Numbered from the stretch's first letter, positions 27,577-37,435 are shown. The stretch: DNA of 64,000 nucleotides from Anaerolineaceae bacterium (GCA_012839565.1 DUMZ01000007.1:1-64000), one strand, 5' to 3'. The notes: generated by a model not told the origin, from the sequence alone. Made by a program: numbers and translations.

Positions 27577-28152
27577 ATGGCCATTCTCTATGGTGAAAAC
27601 GTCAGATTAAGAGCAACCGAACGCACGGATATCCCCACTTTTCAACGCTGGATAAACGACCCTGAGGTAGTGGAGTTTTTGAGCAATATCTTTCCATACA
27701 GCCTTGAAGCCGAAACGGCATGGTTCGAGTCCGTTCTCAAACGTCCGATGGCAGAACACCCACTCGTTATCGACTTGCGCTTGACACATGGCAAAAATGG
27801 TAAATCTGAATGGCTACCGATCGGGAACTGTGCTTTCATGGGAATCACCGACATTCACCGCAGTGCTGAAGTTGGTATTTTTCTCGGCGAAAAGGAATAC
27901 TGGAGCCAGGGTTATGGCACCGAAGCCATGCGCTTAATGCTTAAATTCGGCTTTGAAGACCTTAATTTGCATCGCGTTTGGTTACGCGTAGTTGAGAGCA
28001 ATCACCGCGCCCGCAAAAGCTATCTCAAGTCTGGTTTTATTGAAGAAGGTCGCTTTCGAAAAGCTGAATTTCGGCATGGTTTTTACAATGACATCATTCT
28101 TATGAGCATTTTGCAGGAAGAATGGTTCACAAACAAACAAAAGGAAGGTTAG
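27577..28152 (+). CDS. GNAT acetyltransferase, RimJ/RimL type
   Basis: About 191 residues from ATG 27577, with GGAG eight bases upstream. ENVRLRATERTDIP at the start, IFLGEKEYWSQGYGTEAM (acetyl-CoA loop) and the Asn of RVVESNHRARKSYLKSGF are typical of the RimJ/RimL group. These enzymes acetylate N-termini of proteins or small amines; the substrate is unknown. It sits between aspS and prs in one plus-strand run. Confidence 0.85.
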   Translation: MAILYGENVRLRATERTDIPTFQRWINDPEVVEFLSNIFPYSLEAETAWFESVLKRPMAEHPLVIDLRLTHGKNGKSEWLPIGNCAFMGITDIHRSAEVGIFLGEKEYWSQGYGTEAMRLMLKFGFEDLNLHRVWLRVVESNHRARKSYLKSGFIEEGRFRKAEFRHGFYNDIILMSILQEEWFTNKQKEG

Positions 28153-28156
28153 AACA

Positions 28157-29146
28157 ATGACATCTCAACAGCCAGATTTTGGCATGCGCTACGGTAATAT
28201 TCGTCTTTTTGCGGGCACGGCTTCTATGGAACTTGCCCAGGAAATCGCCGATTATCTTGGTCTTGAGCTATGCGGGCGAGATGTAATCGAGTTCACCAAC
28301 GAGAACTTATTCGTAAAACTCCACGCCTCCGTTCGTGGCCAAGACTGTTACATCATTCAAACAACCTCAATGCCGGTACACCGCAATCTGATGGAAATGC
28401 TCATCATGGCACAAACTCTCAAACTTGACTCAGCCGGCCGCATCACGCTTGTCTTCCCCTATATGTGCTACGGACGTTCCGACCGTAAAGACCAACCTCG
28501 TGTGCCTATTACAGCCAAATTAGTCTGTGAAATGATGGAAGTTGCCGGCGCGGATCGTTATATCACCATGGACCTGCACGCTGGACAAATTCAAGGCTTT
28601 TTCTCTATCCCAGGTGATGTCCTTTCGGCATATCACATCATCAAACCTTATCTCGCTGATCTGCTGCCTGACCTCACTAACCCTGTCATTCTTACGGCTG
28701 ATTTAGGCTTTGCCAAAAATGGACGCCGCTACGCAATGGGACTTGATGTTCCGCTGTCTTTTATTGAAAAACGCCGTATCGACAATCACGACCATACCGA
28801 AGCGCTGAACCTAATCGGAGATGTGAAGCACCGTGATGTCATTCTTATTGATGACGAAGTCGACACCGGTGGTTCCATTTGCGAAGCGGTCGAGACAGCC
28901 AAACTCAATGGCGCGCGTGACGTTTATGTCGCTTTCGTTCATCCTGTGCTTTCATCCAACGCCGTCAAACGCCTGACTGCCTTGCCAGTAAAGCAATTTA
29001 TCACTACCAACACCATACCGCTAAGCGACAACCAAAAGGCTGCTTTTGGCGAGCGACTCAAGGTCTTGAGTATCGGCCCACTGCTGGGCGAGGTCATCAA
29101 ACGCACCAACCAAAGCACATCTGTTGGTGTGATGTTTAACGAATAA
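28157..29146 (+). CDS. prs: Ribose-phosphate pyrophosphokinase (PRPP synthetase)
   Basis: 329 residues. YGRSDRKDQPRVPITAKL corresponds to the flexible loop and ATP-binding region, MDLHAGQIQGFF to the Mg-binding segment, and LIDDEVDTGGS to the PRPP-binding loop. It makes PRPP from ribose 5-phosphate and ATP for nucleotide and cofactor synthesis. The sequence is somewhat divergent from standard Prs (MCYGRSD rather than FPYARQD). The stop overlaps the next start by 1 base (TAATG). Confidence 0.87.
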   Translation: MTSQQPDFGMRYGNIRLFAGTASMELAQEIADYLGLELCGRDVIEFTNENLFVKLHASVRGQDCYIIQTTSMPVHRNLMEMLIMAQTLKLDSAGRITLVFPYMCYGRSDRKDQPRVPITAKLVCEMMEVAGADRYITMDLHAGQIQGFFSIPGDVLSAYHIIKPYLADLLPDLTNPVILTADLGFAKNGRRYAMGLDVPLSFIEKRRIDNHDHTEALNLIGDVKHRDVILIDDEVDTGGSICEAVETAKLNGARDVYVAFVHPVLSSNAVKRLTALPVKQFITTNTIPLSDNQKAAFGERLKVLSIGPLLGEVIKRTNQSTSVGVMFNE

Positions 29147-29985
29147 TGCCCGAACTGCCGGAAGTTGAGACCATCGCGCGAAATTTGGCTAAAGGTGATG
29201 AACAAACACCTTCAGTCCTTGGGCAAAAAATAGTCTCAAGTTCTATATTTTGGGCAAAGACTGTTGCTGAACCGGATCTTTTAAGTTTCCATTCAGCCAT
29301 AAAAAATCAATCTGTCCTAAACGTTTCAAGGCGTGGCAAGTTTCTCATTTTTGACTTAGACCACGCCTTTTTGCTTATCCATTTGCGTATGAGTGGCGAT
29401 TTGATAATGCGCTACGCCGATATGCCTTTGCCACTGAGCAAACCTCTTGTACCCCATGACCACGTCTATCTTCATTTTGCAGATAACTGGCATTTGGCTT
29501 TTAATGACACACGTAAGTTTGGCAGAGTTTGGCTAACGCCCGACCCCAACCATATTTTATCTAAACTAGGCCCCGAACCCTTTGACCCCAAACTCACCGA
29601 TGTCAATTTTGCTGATAAGCTAAGAAAACATAAACGTCAGCTAAAGCCACTCTTGCTTGACCAAAGCTTCATCGCTGGTTTGGGAAACATCTATACCGAC
29701 GAAGCCCTATTTGAAGCTGGTTTGAATCCCAGACGCCAGTCGAACAGCTTGAGTTTTGATGATTCAAGTCGCCTGTTGCGCGCCATTCGTAAAGTTTTAC
29801 AGCTTGGTATTGAACATAACGGAGCCAGCATCGACTGGGCATATAAAGGCGGTGGGTTCCAAAACTACTTCCAGGTCTACCAGCAGACAGGCAATCCCTG
29901 CCCACGTTGCGGTAATCCCATCACACGCACTGTCATAGGACAACGGGGGACACACTTTTGTGAAAGATGCCAGCCCCTAATTTAG
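29146..29985 (+). CDS. mutM: Formamidopyrimidine-DNA glycosylase
   Basis: 279 residues. The N-terminal PELPEVETIARNL carries the catalytic Pro after Met removal and the Glu. The helix-two-turn-helix contains QSFIAGLGNIYTDEALFEAG, and a C-terminal zinc finger has CPRCG and CERCQ. It excises oxidised purines such as 8-oxoguanine and cuts the strand. Start is coupled to the prs stop. Confidence 0.96.
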   Translation: MPELPEVETIARNLAKGDEQTPSVLGQKIVSSSIFWAKTVAEPDLLSFHSAIKNQSVLNVSRRGKFLIFDLDHAFLLIHLRMSGDLIMRYADMPLPLSKPLVPHDHVYLHFADNWHLAFNDTRKFGRVWLTPDPNHILSKLGPEPFDPKLTDVNFADKLRKHKRQLKPLLLDQSFIAGLGNIYTDEALFEAGLNPRRQSNSLSFDDSSRLLRAIRKVLQLGIEHNGASIDWAYKGGGFQNYFQVYQQTGNPCPRCGNPITRTVIGQRGTHFCERCQPLI

Positions 29986-30015
29986 CTTATTTTCTCAAAA
30001 AAATTAAAAACAGAT

Positions 30016-31038
30016 TTATACCGTCAGTTTTACCGAAGTCATCCGCAAACCGTGTTGTAGTTTACTTTGATTCATCTTCAGCCATTCAACCGTATCCTTG
30101 ATAGTTTCTTTTAACTGGCGCGGTTGATATCCCAGTTCATGGATAGCTTTCTTATAGCTAATATGCGAATTACTTAACAAGGTTTTGATGCTATAGGTCG
30201 TAAATTTCGGCCGTTTTTTAAATAATTTGTAGAAAAACTCAGCAATCGGTGCTACAAACAAAGCCAGTTTGGCGGGAATATTAATTGCCATTGTCTTAAT
30301 GGAATTAGCAGCTTGCACCATTGCCCTGAAAGCTTTGATTGTCAAACGTTCTCCGCCCAGGATATACACTTCACCAGAAAGGCCTTTTTCAGCTGCCAGA
30401 ATATGCCCTTTCGAAACATCGCGCACATCCACAAAATCGTAGGCACCATCGGTTGAGACAGATGCACGTTTTTTCATCCAGGTAATAATCATTTCACCCA
30501 GTTCAGACAGTTTGAAATCATAAGGTCCGACCACGCCGGTTGGACAAACAACTACCGCGTCCAGTCCTTCTTTCACCGCGTCAAGCACCAGCAAGGTTGC
30601 TTCGGCTTTTGTACGGTCATAAAGACCATCAGGGTTTTCTGTATCAAAACTAAGTTCCTCATTAACCACAATACCTTCAGGAACGCGTTCAAAGGCGTGA
30701 ATTGAACTGGTATACACCAGGCGTTCAACACCCAGCTCTTTACACAAAGAGATGACATTTGCAGTTCCGTCAATGTTTACCTGACGCATAAGCGGATATT
30801 TGTCAGCTGTCAAAGCGACAAACGATGCTAAATGGAAAACCAGCCTGGCACCACTCATCGCTTCACGGAGTTGCTCCATATTCAAGATGTTTCCGCGCAC
30901 AATTTCAACATTTACGCCATCAAGAGAACCAACATCTTCACCAGGCAAAGCTAAAACACGTACGCGTTCACCTTTTTCGACCAAATCGCGTACTAAAACG
31001 TTTCCTATATGTCCAGCTCCACCAGTAACTAATATCAT
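30016..31038 (-). CDS. NAD(P)-dependent epimerase/dehydratase (extended SDR)
   Basis: 340 residues. The nucleotide-binding VTGGAGHIGNVL is at the N-terminus, YTSSIHAFE supplies the Ser and YDRTKAE the catalytic YxxxK. The pattern is close to the dihydroflavonol reductase/3-beta-HSD branch. Substrate is unknown; sugar nucleotide or terpenoid alcohol are possible. AAGAAGGTG is the ribosome site. It is a single gene divergent from rpiB. Confidence 0.85.
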   Translation of the reverse strand: MILVTGGAGHIGNVLVRDLVEKGERVRVLALPGEDVGSLDGVNVEIVRGNILNMEQLREAMSGARLVFHLASFVALTADKYPLMRQVNIDGTANVISLCKELGVERLVYTSSIHAFERVPEGIVVNEELSFDTENPDGLYDRTKAEATLLVLDAVKEGLDAVVVCPTGVVGPYDFKLSELGEMIITWMKKRASVSTDGAYDFVDVRDVSKGHILAAEKGLSGEVYILGGERLTIKAFRAMVQAANSIKTMAINIPAKLALFVAPIAEFFYKLFKKRPKFTTYSIKTLLSNSHISYKKAIHELGYQPRQLKETIKDTVEWLKMNQSKLQHGLRMTSVKLTV

Positions 31039-31174
31039 TTAATCACCTTCTTAAAGTCTTTATTACGTATTAAAATATAATGAAAGCACAAACTGACTTC
31101 AATTGATGATTGTCACTAGTTCTGTGCAACTTGTCATACAGAAGGTATAATTGGCCCCGAAAGAGAGGTAAAAA

Positions 31175-31678
31175 ATGAAAATTGCCATTGCATCAGACCA
31201 CGCAGGCTTTTTACTTAAAGAACAGATAAAAAACTACCTTGACAGTCGCTTAATTGAATATGAAGATTTTGGCACGCACAACGAAGAAAGCACCGATTAT
31301 CCCCGTTACGCGGAACTCGTTGCCAAAGCCATTCAATCCCATGGCTTTGACCTTGGCATTCTCGTTTGTGGCACAGGTATCGGTATGTCGATTGCTGCCA
31401 ATAAATTTCATGGTATCAGGGCTGCGGTATGCAGTGAACCCTTCTCCGCGATTCTTTCCCGTCGACATAACAATAGCAATGTCCTTTGCATGGGCTCACG
31501 CGTTGTGGGCAGTGGACTGGCGATGCTCATTACCGAAGGCTGGCTCAATGCTGCCTATGAAGGTGGCAGACATGAACGTCGCGTGGGCATGATTACGCGC
31601 ATGGAACAACGTAACGCAGCCGACGTTTTGCAGATTAATTCTACCGATGATACACAACCATTCACAAAAGACGAATAA
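31175..31678 (+). CDS. rpiB: Ribose-5-phosphate isomerase B
   Basis: 167 residues. KIAIASDHAGFLLKEQI, VCGTGIGMSIAANK and the phosphate-binding RRHNNSNVLCMG are signature RpiB/LacAB segments. It interconverts ribose 5-phosphate and ribulose 5-phosphate in the pentose phosphate pathway, feeding Prs. A TATAAT box at about 31148 and AGAGAGG precede the start, a normal leadered layout. Confidence 0.94.
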   Translation: MKIAIASDHAGFLLKEQIKNYLDSRLIEYEDFGTHNEESTDYPRYAELVAKAIQSHGFDLGILVCGTGIGMSIAANKFHGIRAAVCSEPFSAILSRRHNNSNVLCMGSRVVGSGLAMLITEGWLNAAYEGGRHERRVGMITRMEQRNAADVLQINSTDDTQPFTKDE

Positions 31679-31745
31679 ATCCATAACATTGTTTTGTTAG
31701 AGTTTAGACAATGATAAAGTTTAGAAACTAATTTTAAGGAGCATT

Positions 31746-32423
31746 ATGAGATACAAAATATTAGGAGATAATCTCCCCGCAGTCACAATCCAATTCGACC
31801 AGGGCGAAAGCATCTACACACAGTCCGGTGGTATGACTTGGATGACCGACAACTTCAATATGGAAACCAATATGCGTGGTGGTCTGGGCAAAAGCCTTGG
31901 ACGTATGTTTACCGGTGAATCGCTTTTCATGGTTACATATACCGCACTTGCACCTAACGCTGAAATGACCCTGGCTTCCTCATTCCCTGGCGAAATCAAA
32001 CCCATCCAACTCGATGGCAGCATGGAATATATCGCCCAAAAAAGTGCTTTCTTGTGTGCCACTCCTGGCGTTGAACTAAGCACCCACATTACCCGTGCCG
32101 GTGCGGGTTTCTTCGGTGGCGAAGGCTTCATCCTGCAACGCCTGCATGGTCATGGTCTCGCTTTCCTTGAACTCGACGGTCACATCGTTGAACGCTACCT
32201 GCAACCCGGTGAACGTCTCAAAGTCGATACAGGTAACATCGCCTTCTTTGAAGCGACGGTAAAATATGACATTGAGACTGTAAAAGGCTTTAAAAATGTC
32301 CTCTTCGGTGGCGAAGGTCTCTTCTTAAGCGTTGTTGAAGGCCCCGGCCGTGTTTGGCTGCAAACCGTCAGTGCCTCAGAATTTGCTCAGCGCTTGATAC
32401 CATTCCTTCCCAATAAAGGCTAG
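31746..32423 (+). CDS. AIM24/TIGR00266 family protein
   Basis: 225 residues, all beta. QSGGMTWMTDNFNMETNMRGGLGKSLGRM and the later GGEGFILQRL motif match the AIM24 (TRAP-like) family, common in bacteria and in mitochondria but without an assigned reaction. No membrane segment or catalytic residue is evident. A terminator lies just behind it. Confidence 0.88.
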   Translation: MRYKILGDNLPAVTIQFDQGESIYTQSGGMTWMTDNFNMETNMRGGLGKSLGRMFTGESLFMVTYTALAPNAEMTLASSFPGEIKPIQLDGSMEYIAQKSAFLCATPGVELSTHITRAGAGFFGGEGFILQRLHGHGLAFLELDGHIVERYLQPGERLKVDTGNIAFFEATVKYDIETVKGFKNVLFGGEGLFLSVVEGPGRVWLQTVSASEFAQRLIPFLPNKG

Positions 32424-32443
32424 GAAATAACGTAAGTTCATTA

Positions 32444-32475
32444 AAAAAGCCTTCTTTGTGAGAAGGCTTTTTCGT
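32444..32475. terminator. Bidirectional terminator between AIM24 gene and elp3
   Basis: AAAAAGCCTTCT and AGAAGGCTTTTT form a perfect 12 bp stem with a 5-base loop. It lies between convergent genes and has T-runs in both directions. Confidence 0.88.
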
Positions 32476-32491
32476 TGTTGGAAACTAGTCC

Positions 32492-34117
32492 TTAAACTGG
32501 CTTAACCATATATAACTCACCCAGTTCAAAACCACGACCAGCATAATAAGCCCGGGTACCTACCGCCGCGATAACCGCAATCTTTTGATAGCCATGGTCT
32601 TTGGCAATCTGTTCCGCGTGCGCGATAAGTGCCTTACCAATGCCAGCGTGCTGCGCCATACCTTCCTGTTCGGTACCGACTTCCAAAGACTGTCCATAAA
32701 CGTGCACTTCACGAATAATGGCGGCATCTTTTAAGTCATCAATATCCAAAGCGTTATCATCATTCGGCAAGGAAAGCCGCAAAAAACCTGCCAGTTTATC
32801 ATCAGCAGTGTTATAGGACAGAAAATGTTCCTCCGCGCCAGCAGCCTGATAACTGAAGTCATCATAAACCAACTCGCCAGCTTCCATTCTTTGTTCCCGA
32901 ATTTCTCTGCATCGCACGCACTCACATTTTGTTCCGCGCCGTGCCATTTCCACGGCAACGTCCTGACGTAAACTGGTATTGCGCGACCCTTCAATCACAT
33001 TCGTGCTGGGAATATCGCGAATAACACGGTTGATGCGACAGTACCTTGGAACCATCGTCTTGATATCCGCCAAAAGATTTAACAAGGTGGTTTCATCGTA
33101 AGGTTCGTAATCGCCATCCTGCCAAATCCCATAAAGTGGCGCGCTGTTCAGCAACTGACATGGATAGATTTTTAGTTCATCGGGATTAACGCCATTTTCT
33201 TCCCACAAGCGCTTAAAATCTTCTTTGTCAAGGTCTGGCGTAGACCCTAACAGGTTGGGCATCCAGTGGGCTGTAATTTTAAAGCCCGCTTCGCGCAATA
33301 AAGCTGTTGCTTTTAAGGTTGTCGCGCTGTCATGCCCGCGTCTGTTTTTCTCCAATATCTCATCGTTCATGCTTTGAATGCCGATTTGAATTTTTGTCAC
33401 GCCTTGTTTACGTAAAAGCTTCAATTCTTCGGCATTGATTAAATCTGGACGGGTCTCAATCACCAATCCGACGTTCCGTTTTTCAGCGTTCACATTTCGC
33501 GCCTGAACGTCATAAAGCGACACATCACCCTGGTCGTCCAACGGGTTTTCACCATTCATCGCCTCAAAACAACGTCTTAAAAACCATTCCCGGTAATCTT
33601 TCGGATAAGCCGACCAACTCCCCCCCAATATCAGCAGTTCAATCTTCTCCGTGGGATGACCAACGTCATGCAAGGCTTTCAGGCGCGAAGCAACCTGACG
33701 ATAAGGGTCAAATTCATTTTCCAAACCCCGTCTGGCTCCGGGTTCATCCGGTAAATAGCTTTGTGGCATTCCTTCAATGGTTGGACAAAACACACACTCC
33801 CCAGGGCAAGGATGCGGCTTGGTAAGCACCGTCAACGTGGTAACACCCGATAGGGTGCGAATCGGCTTCATGCGAATTTTTGCCAGCAGAACTGGGTCTT
33901 CTTCCCAAACTTCCTGTTCAACCAAACGTCGATAAGCTGCCACCAGAGCGTGCTTAGCGAGAAAACCGGCACCACCCGGCAAGGGATACATGCGCTGGGC
34001 GTTGCGCACCTCTTGCCCATCACGCACTGCTTCAAGTACTTTTCGCGCAAGGGCAAGTTCTTCTTCGGTATAAGTTCGTTTTTTACGCCATGCTTTGCGT
34101 ATTTGTTCATCTAACAT
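32492..34117 (-). CDS. elp3: Elp3-family radical SAM / acetyltransferase
   Basis: About 541 residues from ATG 34117. The radical SAM cluster motif lies in HPCPGECVFCPT, and a C-terminal GNAT domain includes AQHAGIGKALIAHAEQIA and YYAGRGFELG. Elp3 modifies wobble uridine 34 of tRNA (carboxymethyl-type groups) in archaea and eukaryotes, and is found in some bacteria; a crystal structure is known from Dehalococcoides, also Chloroflexota. The four CxxC at CECVRCREIRE may bind zinc. TACAAT is 6 bases before the ATG, predicting a leaderless mRNA. Confidence 0.92.
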   Translation of the reverse strand: MLDEQIRKAWRKKRTYTEEELALARKVLEAVRDGQEVRNAQRMYPLPGGAGFLAKHALVAAYRRLVEQEVWEEDPVLLAKIRMKPIRTLSGVTTLTVLTKPHPCPGECVFCPTIEGMPQSYLPDEPGARRGLENEFDPYRQVASRLKALHDVGHPTEKIELLILGGSWSAYPKDYREWFLRRCFEAMNGENPLDDQGDVSLYDVQARNVNAEKRNVGLVIETRPDLINAEELKLLRKQGVTKIQIGIQSMNDEILEKNRRGHDSATTLKATALLREAGFKITAHWMPNLLGSTPDLDKEDFKRLWEENGVNPDELKIYPCQLLNSAPLYGIWQDGDYEPYDETTLLNLLADIKTMVPRYCRINRVIRDIPSTNVIEGSRNTSLRQDVAVEMARRGTKCECVRCREIREQRMEAGELVYDDFSYQAAGAEEHFLSYNTADDKLAGFLRLSLPNDDNALDIDDLKDAAIIREVHVYGQSLEVGTEQEGMAQHAGIGKALIAHAEQIAKDHGYQKIAVIAAVGTRAYYAGRGFELGELYMVKPV

Positions 34118-34123
34118 AATCAC

Positions 34124-34129
34124 ATTGTA
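34124..34129 (-). promoter_or_regulatory. -10 box of leaderless elp3
   Basis: TACAAT (one mismatch) on the minus strand, 6 bases before the elp3 ATG; no ribosome site is visible. Confidence 0.55.
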
Positions 34130-34215
34130 ACCGTTTATCCAATGAATTTCTACACAGCGAATGTCAGATTGTAAAAGAAATCGTCTTCCGTTATACGCCA
34201 GTCGGTCAGGTGAAG

Positions 34216-34221
34216 TACAAT
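34216..34221 (+). promoter_or_regulatory. -10 box of leaderless methyltransferase gene
   Basis: TACAAT, 6 bases before the ATG at 34228. The ORF-track GTG at 34210 would lie upstream of the transcription start. Confidence 0.5.
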
Positions 34222-34227
34222 CATGTC

Positions 34228-34983
34228 ATGCCGAAAATGAGACCAGAAACCAGCCAAAAACTTCTCGCGTTGAATAAAAGCTTTTACGAGAACAACGCCC
34301 AAAGTTTTTCTTCAACCCGCTACGCCATCCAGCCCGGTGTGCGCAGTCTTTTGCCGAGTATGCTAACGGCCAGGACGATTCTAGACTTAGGTTGTGGAAA
34401 TGGTAATCTAGCCCTTGCCTTGGATAAAGCCGGTTTTTGCCATGAATATTTTGGTGTGGACAACAGCCAGGGCTTGATTGATGACGCCATTTCCGCCAGA
34501 GATAAACGCATCGCCAAACGTGCCCATTACACATTTCAAGTTCTTGATTTAGGCCAAACGCCCTGGCAAATAGCTGCAGACCGACGTCAGTTCGACATGA
34601 TTGTTTCTTTTGCCACCTTGCACCACATTCCCAGTCTCAGTCTGCAACAAGAATTCTTTATGCAAGTTGCCAGCTTACTGGAGACCAATGGCACATTTAT
34701 TATTAGCTGCTGGCAACCCCTCAACAGTCCCCGCCTGGCAAAACGCGTTCAAAACTGGGATGTGCTTGATATCGACCCAAACGAACTTTCAGAAAGCGAC
34801 TTACTCCTCGACTGGCGCGCGGATAACCAATGTGAGACCCAAAACTTGCGCTATGTGCATCAATTCACGCCCGAGAAATTAAAAAGCCTGGGTGAAACCG
34901 CAGGCTTAATCTTAAAAGAAACGTTCTACAGTGATGGCAAAGAAGGCAATTTGGGTCTTTACCAAATCTGGCAAAAACCCTAG
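34228..34983 (+). CDS. Class I SAM-dependent methyltransferase
   Basis: About 251 residues. LDLGCGNGNLALAL is motif I for SAM binding, GVDNSQGLI the acidic loop, and MIVSFATLHHIPS the post-motif segment. The DUF-like overall form resembles small-molecule or tRNA methyltransferases such as the Trm9 group, which would be interesting beside elp3, but the sequence does not prove it. It is divergent from elp3 with both promoters in about 100 bases. Confidence 0.82.
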   Translation: MPKMRPETSQKLLALNKSFYENNAQSFSSTRYAIQPGVRSLLPSMLTARTILDLGCGNGNLALALDKAGFCHEYFGVDNSQGLIDDAISARDKRIAKRAHYTFQVLDLGQTPWQIAADRRQFDMIVSFATLHHIPSLSLQQEFFMQVASLLETNGTFIISCWQPLNSPRLAKRVQNWDVLDIDPNELSESDLLLDWRADNQCETQNLRYVHQFTPEKLKSLGETAGLILKETFYSDGKEGNLGLYQIWQKP

Positions 34984-34996
34984 CCACCATTAAACT

Positions 34997-35809
34997 TTAG
35001 CCTAAAGCCAAATCCAAAAGCATCATCACCGCGAAGCCAAGCATCACCCCAATCGTGGGGATATCGCTGTGTCGGTTTGATTCGCGTTTGGCTTCAGGAA
35101 TAAGTTCTTCCGCGACGACATAAATCATCGCGCCCGCTGCAAACGCCAGCGCGTAAGGCAGCAAACTTCGCATCGCAAGCACCAAAGCCGCGCCAATCAT
35201 TGCTGAAATCGGTTCAACAACCCCACTGAGTTGACCCAGGAAAAACGCTTTTCCACGACTAAGCTTTTCCTTGCGCAAGGGCATCGAAACCGCCATACCT
35301 TCCGGAAAGTTCTGTATGCCAATACCCAAAGCCAAAGCAATCGCGCCAGCTAACGAAGCACCTTCAATGCCTGCCGCCGCGGCACCAAACGCCACACCAA
35401 CCGCCAGCCCTTCAGGGATATTGTGCAACGTAATCGCCACAACCAGTAAAACACTGCGTTGCCAGCTGCTTTTCACACCTTCCGGTTTTTTATCGCCAGG
35501 ATGCAAATGGGGCAGGATTTTATCCACAATCCACAGGAAAACACCACCTAACAAAAAGCCAGCCACCGCGGGGAACCATTGTGGCACATTCAAATTAACC
35601 GACATTTCCACCGCCGGGGCAAGCAAGGAAAAATAGCTGGCGGCAATCATCACCCCAGATGCAAAACCAAGCATGCCGTCCAGGAGTTTTTGATTGATTT
35701 CTTTCTGCAGGAAAACGCCCGCTGCGCCTAATGCGGTCATGCCCCAGGTGAACAGGGTGCCAAACAAGGCTTGCACAACCGGACTAAATTTTTCAAAAAA
35801 AGCTAACAT
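34997..35809 (-). CDS. ZIP family metal transporter (ZupT-like)
   Basis: 270 residues with about eight helices. The paired metal-binding helices contain [17 protein letters not shown] and [13 protein letters not shown], which are the HNxPEG/QNxPEG motifs of ZIP proteins. It would take up zinc, iron or manganese into the cytoplasm. A His/Lys-rich loop (HLHPGDKK) separates helices 3 and 4. It is a single gene divergent from the next methyltransferase. Confidence 0.92.
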   Translation of the reverse strand: MLAFFEKFSPVVQALFGTLFTWGMTALGAAGVFLQKEINQKLLDGMLGFASGVMIAASYFSLLAPAVEMSVNLNVPQWFPAVAGFLLGGVFLWIVDKILPHLHPGDKKPEGVKSSWQRSVLLVVAITLHNIPEGLAVGVAFGAAAAGIEGASLAGAIALALGIGIQNFPEGMAVSMPLRKEKLSRGKAFFLGQLSGVVEPISAMIGAALVLAMRSLLPYALAFAAGAMIYVVAEELIPEAKRESNRHSDIPTIGVMLGFAVMMLLDLALG

Positions 35810-35847
35810 ATCGCTCTCCAGTGATAAGATTATGACATAAGGATCTT

Positions 35848-36903
35848 ATGTTTATGGCGTCATTCTATCAAAACCAGGCACCAAATCAAAATATCGCGGA
35901 TAGTCTTTCTCTTTTTGAAACTTGCTTAAACGCGCGCCTTAACGATGAGCCCTTGAAAGACACCCAAGCTTTTCGCCTCTTCAATGGCTTTTATGAAGGC
36001 ATTCCTGGCTGGATAGTTGACCGCTTCGCGCAGACTCTGCTTATTAAAAACTTCGCCCGTCAGCCACAAACACTTGAAGGTCTCATTCAGCCCACTATTG
36101 ACTTTTATAAGAAGAATATTCCTGAGATTAACGCCGTTGTGCTCAAAACCCGTCACGCAAAGCAAGAAAACCAACGTGTTGGACAAATCCTTGAAGGCCA
36201 ACCCGACCAGGAAATCATCGAAAACGGTATCCGTTACAGTCTCAATCTGCAACTCAACCAGGATGACAGCTTTTATCTCGACACGCGCCATCTCCGCCAC
36301 TGGCTAAGCCAAAACATGAGTGACAAAACGCTTTTGAACACCTTTGCCTACACCGGCGCTTTAGGCATCGCTGCACTGGCAGGTGGCGCAACGAGCGTTA
36401 TTCAAACCGATTTAAACGCAAAATATTTGCAAGTCGCCCATGATTCAACCCAACGCCAGAATAATGCCGGCAAACATCAGATTCTTGCGGGAGATTTCTT
36501 TAAACAAATGGCGCGTTTCAAAAGCCAAAACCTGCTTTTCGATGCCGTCATCATCGATCCACCCCTCTATTCAAGAACCCAGGCTGGTGAAGTCAGTTTG
36601 CTTAATAACTGGGAAAAGCTGGTCAACAAAGTTCGCCCACTTGTAGCCCACGATGGCTGGCTAATTCTCATCAACAACGCGCTTTACTTAACCGGAAAAA
36701 CCCTTTACGCGCAAATCCAAAAAATGTGTGCTTCTGGCTATATGGAAATTGAAAAAATCATTGACATTCCCCAGGATATCACCGCTTACCCCCACACCAT
36801 AAAGAACCCGGTCCAGGTTGACCCAAAACCTTTCAACCACCCCACCAAAATAACTATAACGCGCGTCAAGCGCAAAGATGGCCGACGCGCGTCACAGTTT
36901 TAA
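35848..36903 (+). CDS. RlmI/RlmK-like rRNA methyltransferase
   Basis: 351 residues. An N-terminal RlmI-like segment (RLFNGFYEGIPGWIVDR) matches the usual GEsDGlPGl.vD pattern, then a Rossmann SAM domain has LLNTFAYTGALGIAAL (motif I), QTDLNAKYLQ, and IIDPPLYS. PP in the motif IV DPP favours RNA cytosine-C5 or guanine methylation. The N-terminal PUA domain of E. coli RlmI is missing. The target is probably 23S rRNA but not certain. AAGGATC is the ribosome site. Confidence 0.85.
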   Translation: MFMASFYQNQAPNQNIADSLSLFETCLNARLNDEPLKDTQAFRLFNGFYEGIPGWIVDRFAQTLLIKNFARQPQTLEGLIQPTIDFYKKNIPEINAVVLKTRHAKQENQRVGQILEGQPDQEIIENGIRYSLNLQLNQDDSFYLDTRHLRHWLSQNMSDKTLLNTFAYTGALGIAALAGGATSVIQTDLNAKYLQVAHDSTQRQNNAGKHQILAGDFFKQMARFKSQNLLFDAVIIDPPLYSRTQAGEVSLLNNWEKLVNKVRPLVAHDGWLILINNALYLTGKTLYAQIQKMCASGYMEIEKIIDIPQDITAYPHTIKNPVQVDPKPFNHPTKITITRVKRKDGRRASQF

Positions 36904-36928
36904 TTTTTTTTAAGAAATTAAGCGTTTT

Positions 36929-37435
36929 TTATTCAACAGCGTAGCGTTCAAATCTTGAACCAACGACATTACAGATGGGGCAATTCTCAGGCGCGCTGCC
37001 AAACTCAATATAACCACAAACCGGGCAAAGGTAGAATTCAGTTTCTTCCAAATCTTTTCCGGCTTTCACCGCTTCTAGTGCCTTGGTATAAAGCTGAGCG
37101 TGAACTTCTTCAGCTTCAACCGCGTAGCCAAACATCACTTTGGCACGATGATCGATTTTTTCAGCGTTTTCCAGCATAGGCGGATACATTTCCTTGTACT
37201 CGTAGGTCTCGCCAGCGATGGCATCCTCGAGATTTTCAAGCGTGTCTTTGATCATACTCAAAGCGCGCAAATGACCTGCGGCGTGAATACGTTCCGCTTC
37301 CGCAGTCGCCTGGAAAAGTTTCGCGATTCCAGGAAAACCATCGCGTTCAGCCTTTTGTGCGTAGGCAACATACTTTTGGTATGCCTGGCTCTCTCCAGCA
37401 AATGCCTCTTTTAAGTCTTTGATTGTTTGTTCCAT
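36929..37435 (-). CDS. Rubrerythrin
   Basis: 168 residues. A ferritin-like four-helix domain has two di-iron half-sites (GESQAYQKY, EAERIHA, ETYEYKEMYP, EAEEVHAQL), and the C-terminal rubredoxin-like domain has YLCPVCGY and CPICN. It reduces hydrogen peroxide in anaerobes. A strong GGAGGAAC ribosome site and TAAAAT -10 precede it. It supports an anaerobic host. Confidence 0.95.
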   Translation of the reverse strand: MEQTIKDLKEAFAGESQAYQKYVAYAQKAERDGFPGIAKLFQATAEAERIHAAGHLRALSMIKDTLENLEDAIAGETYEYKEMYPPMLENAEKIDHRAKVMFGYAVEAEEVHAQLYTKALEAVKAGKDLEETEFYLCPVCGYIEFGSAPENCPICNVVGSRFERYAVE

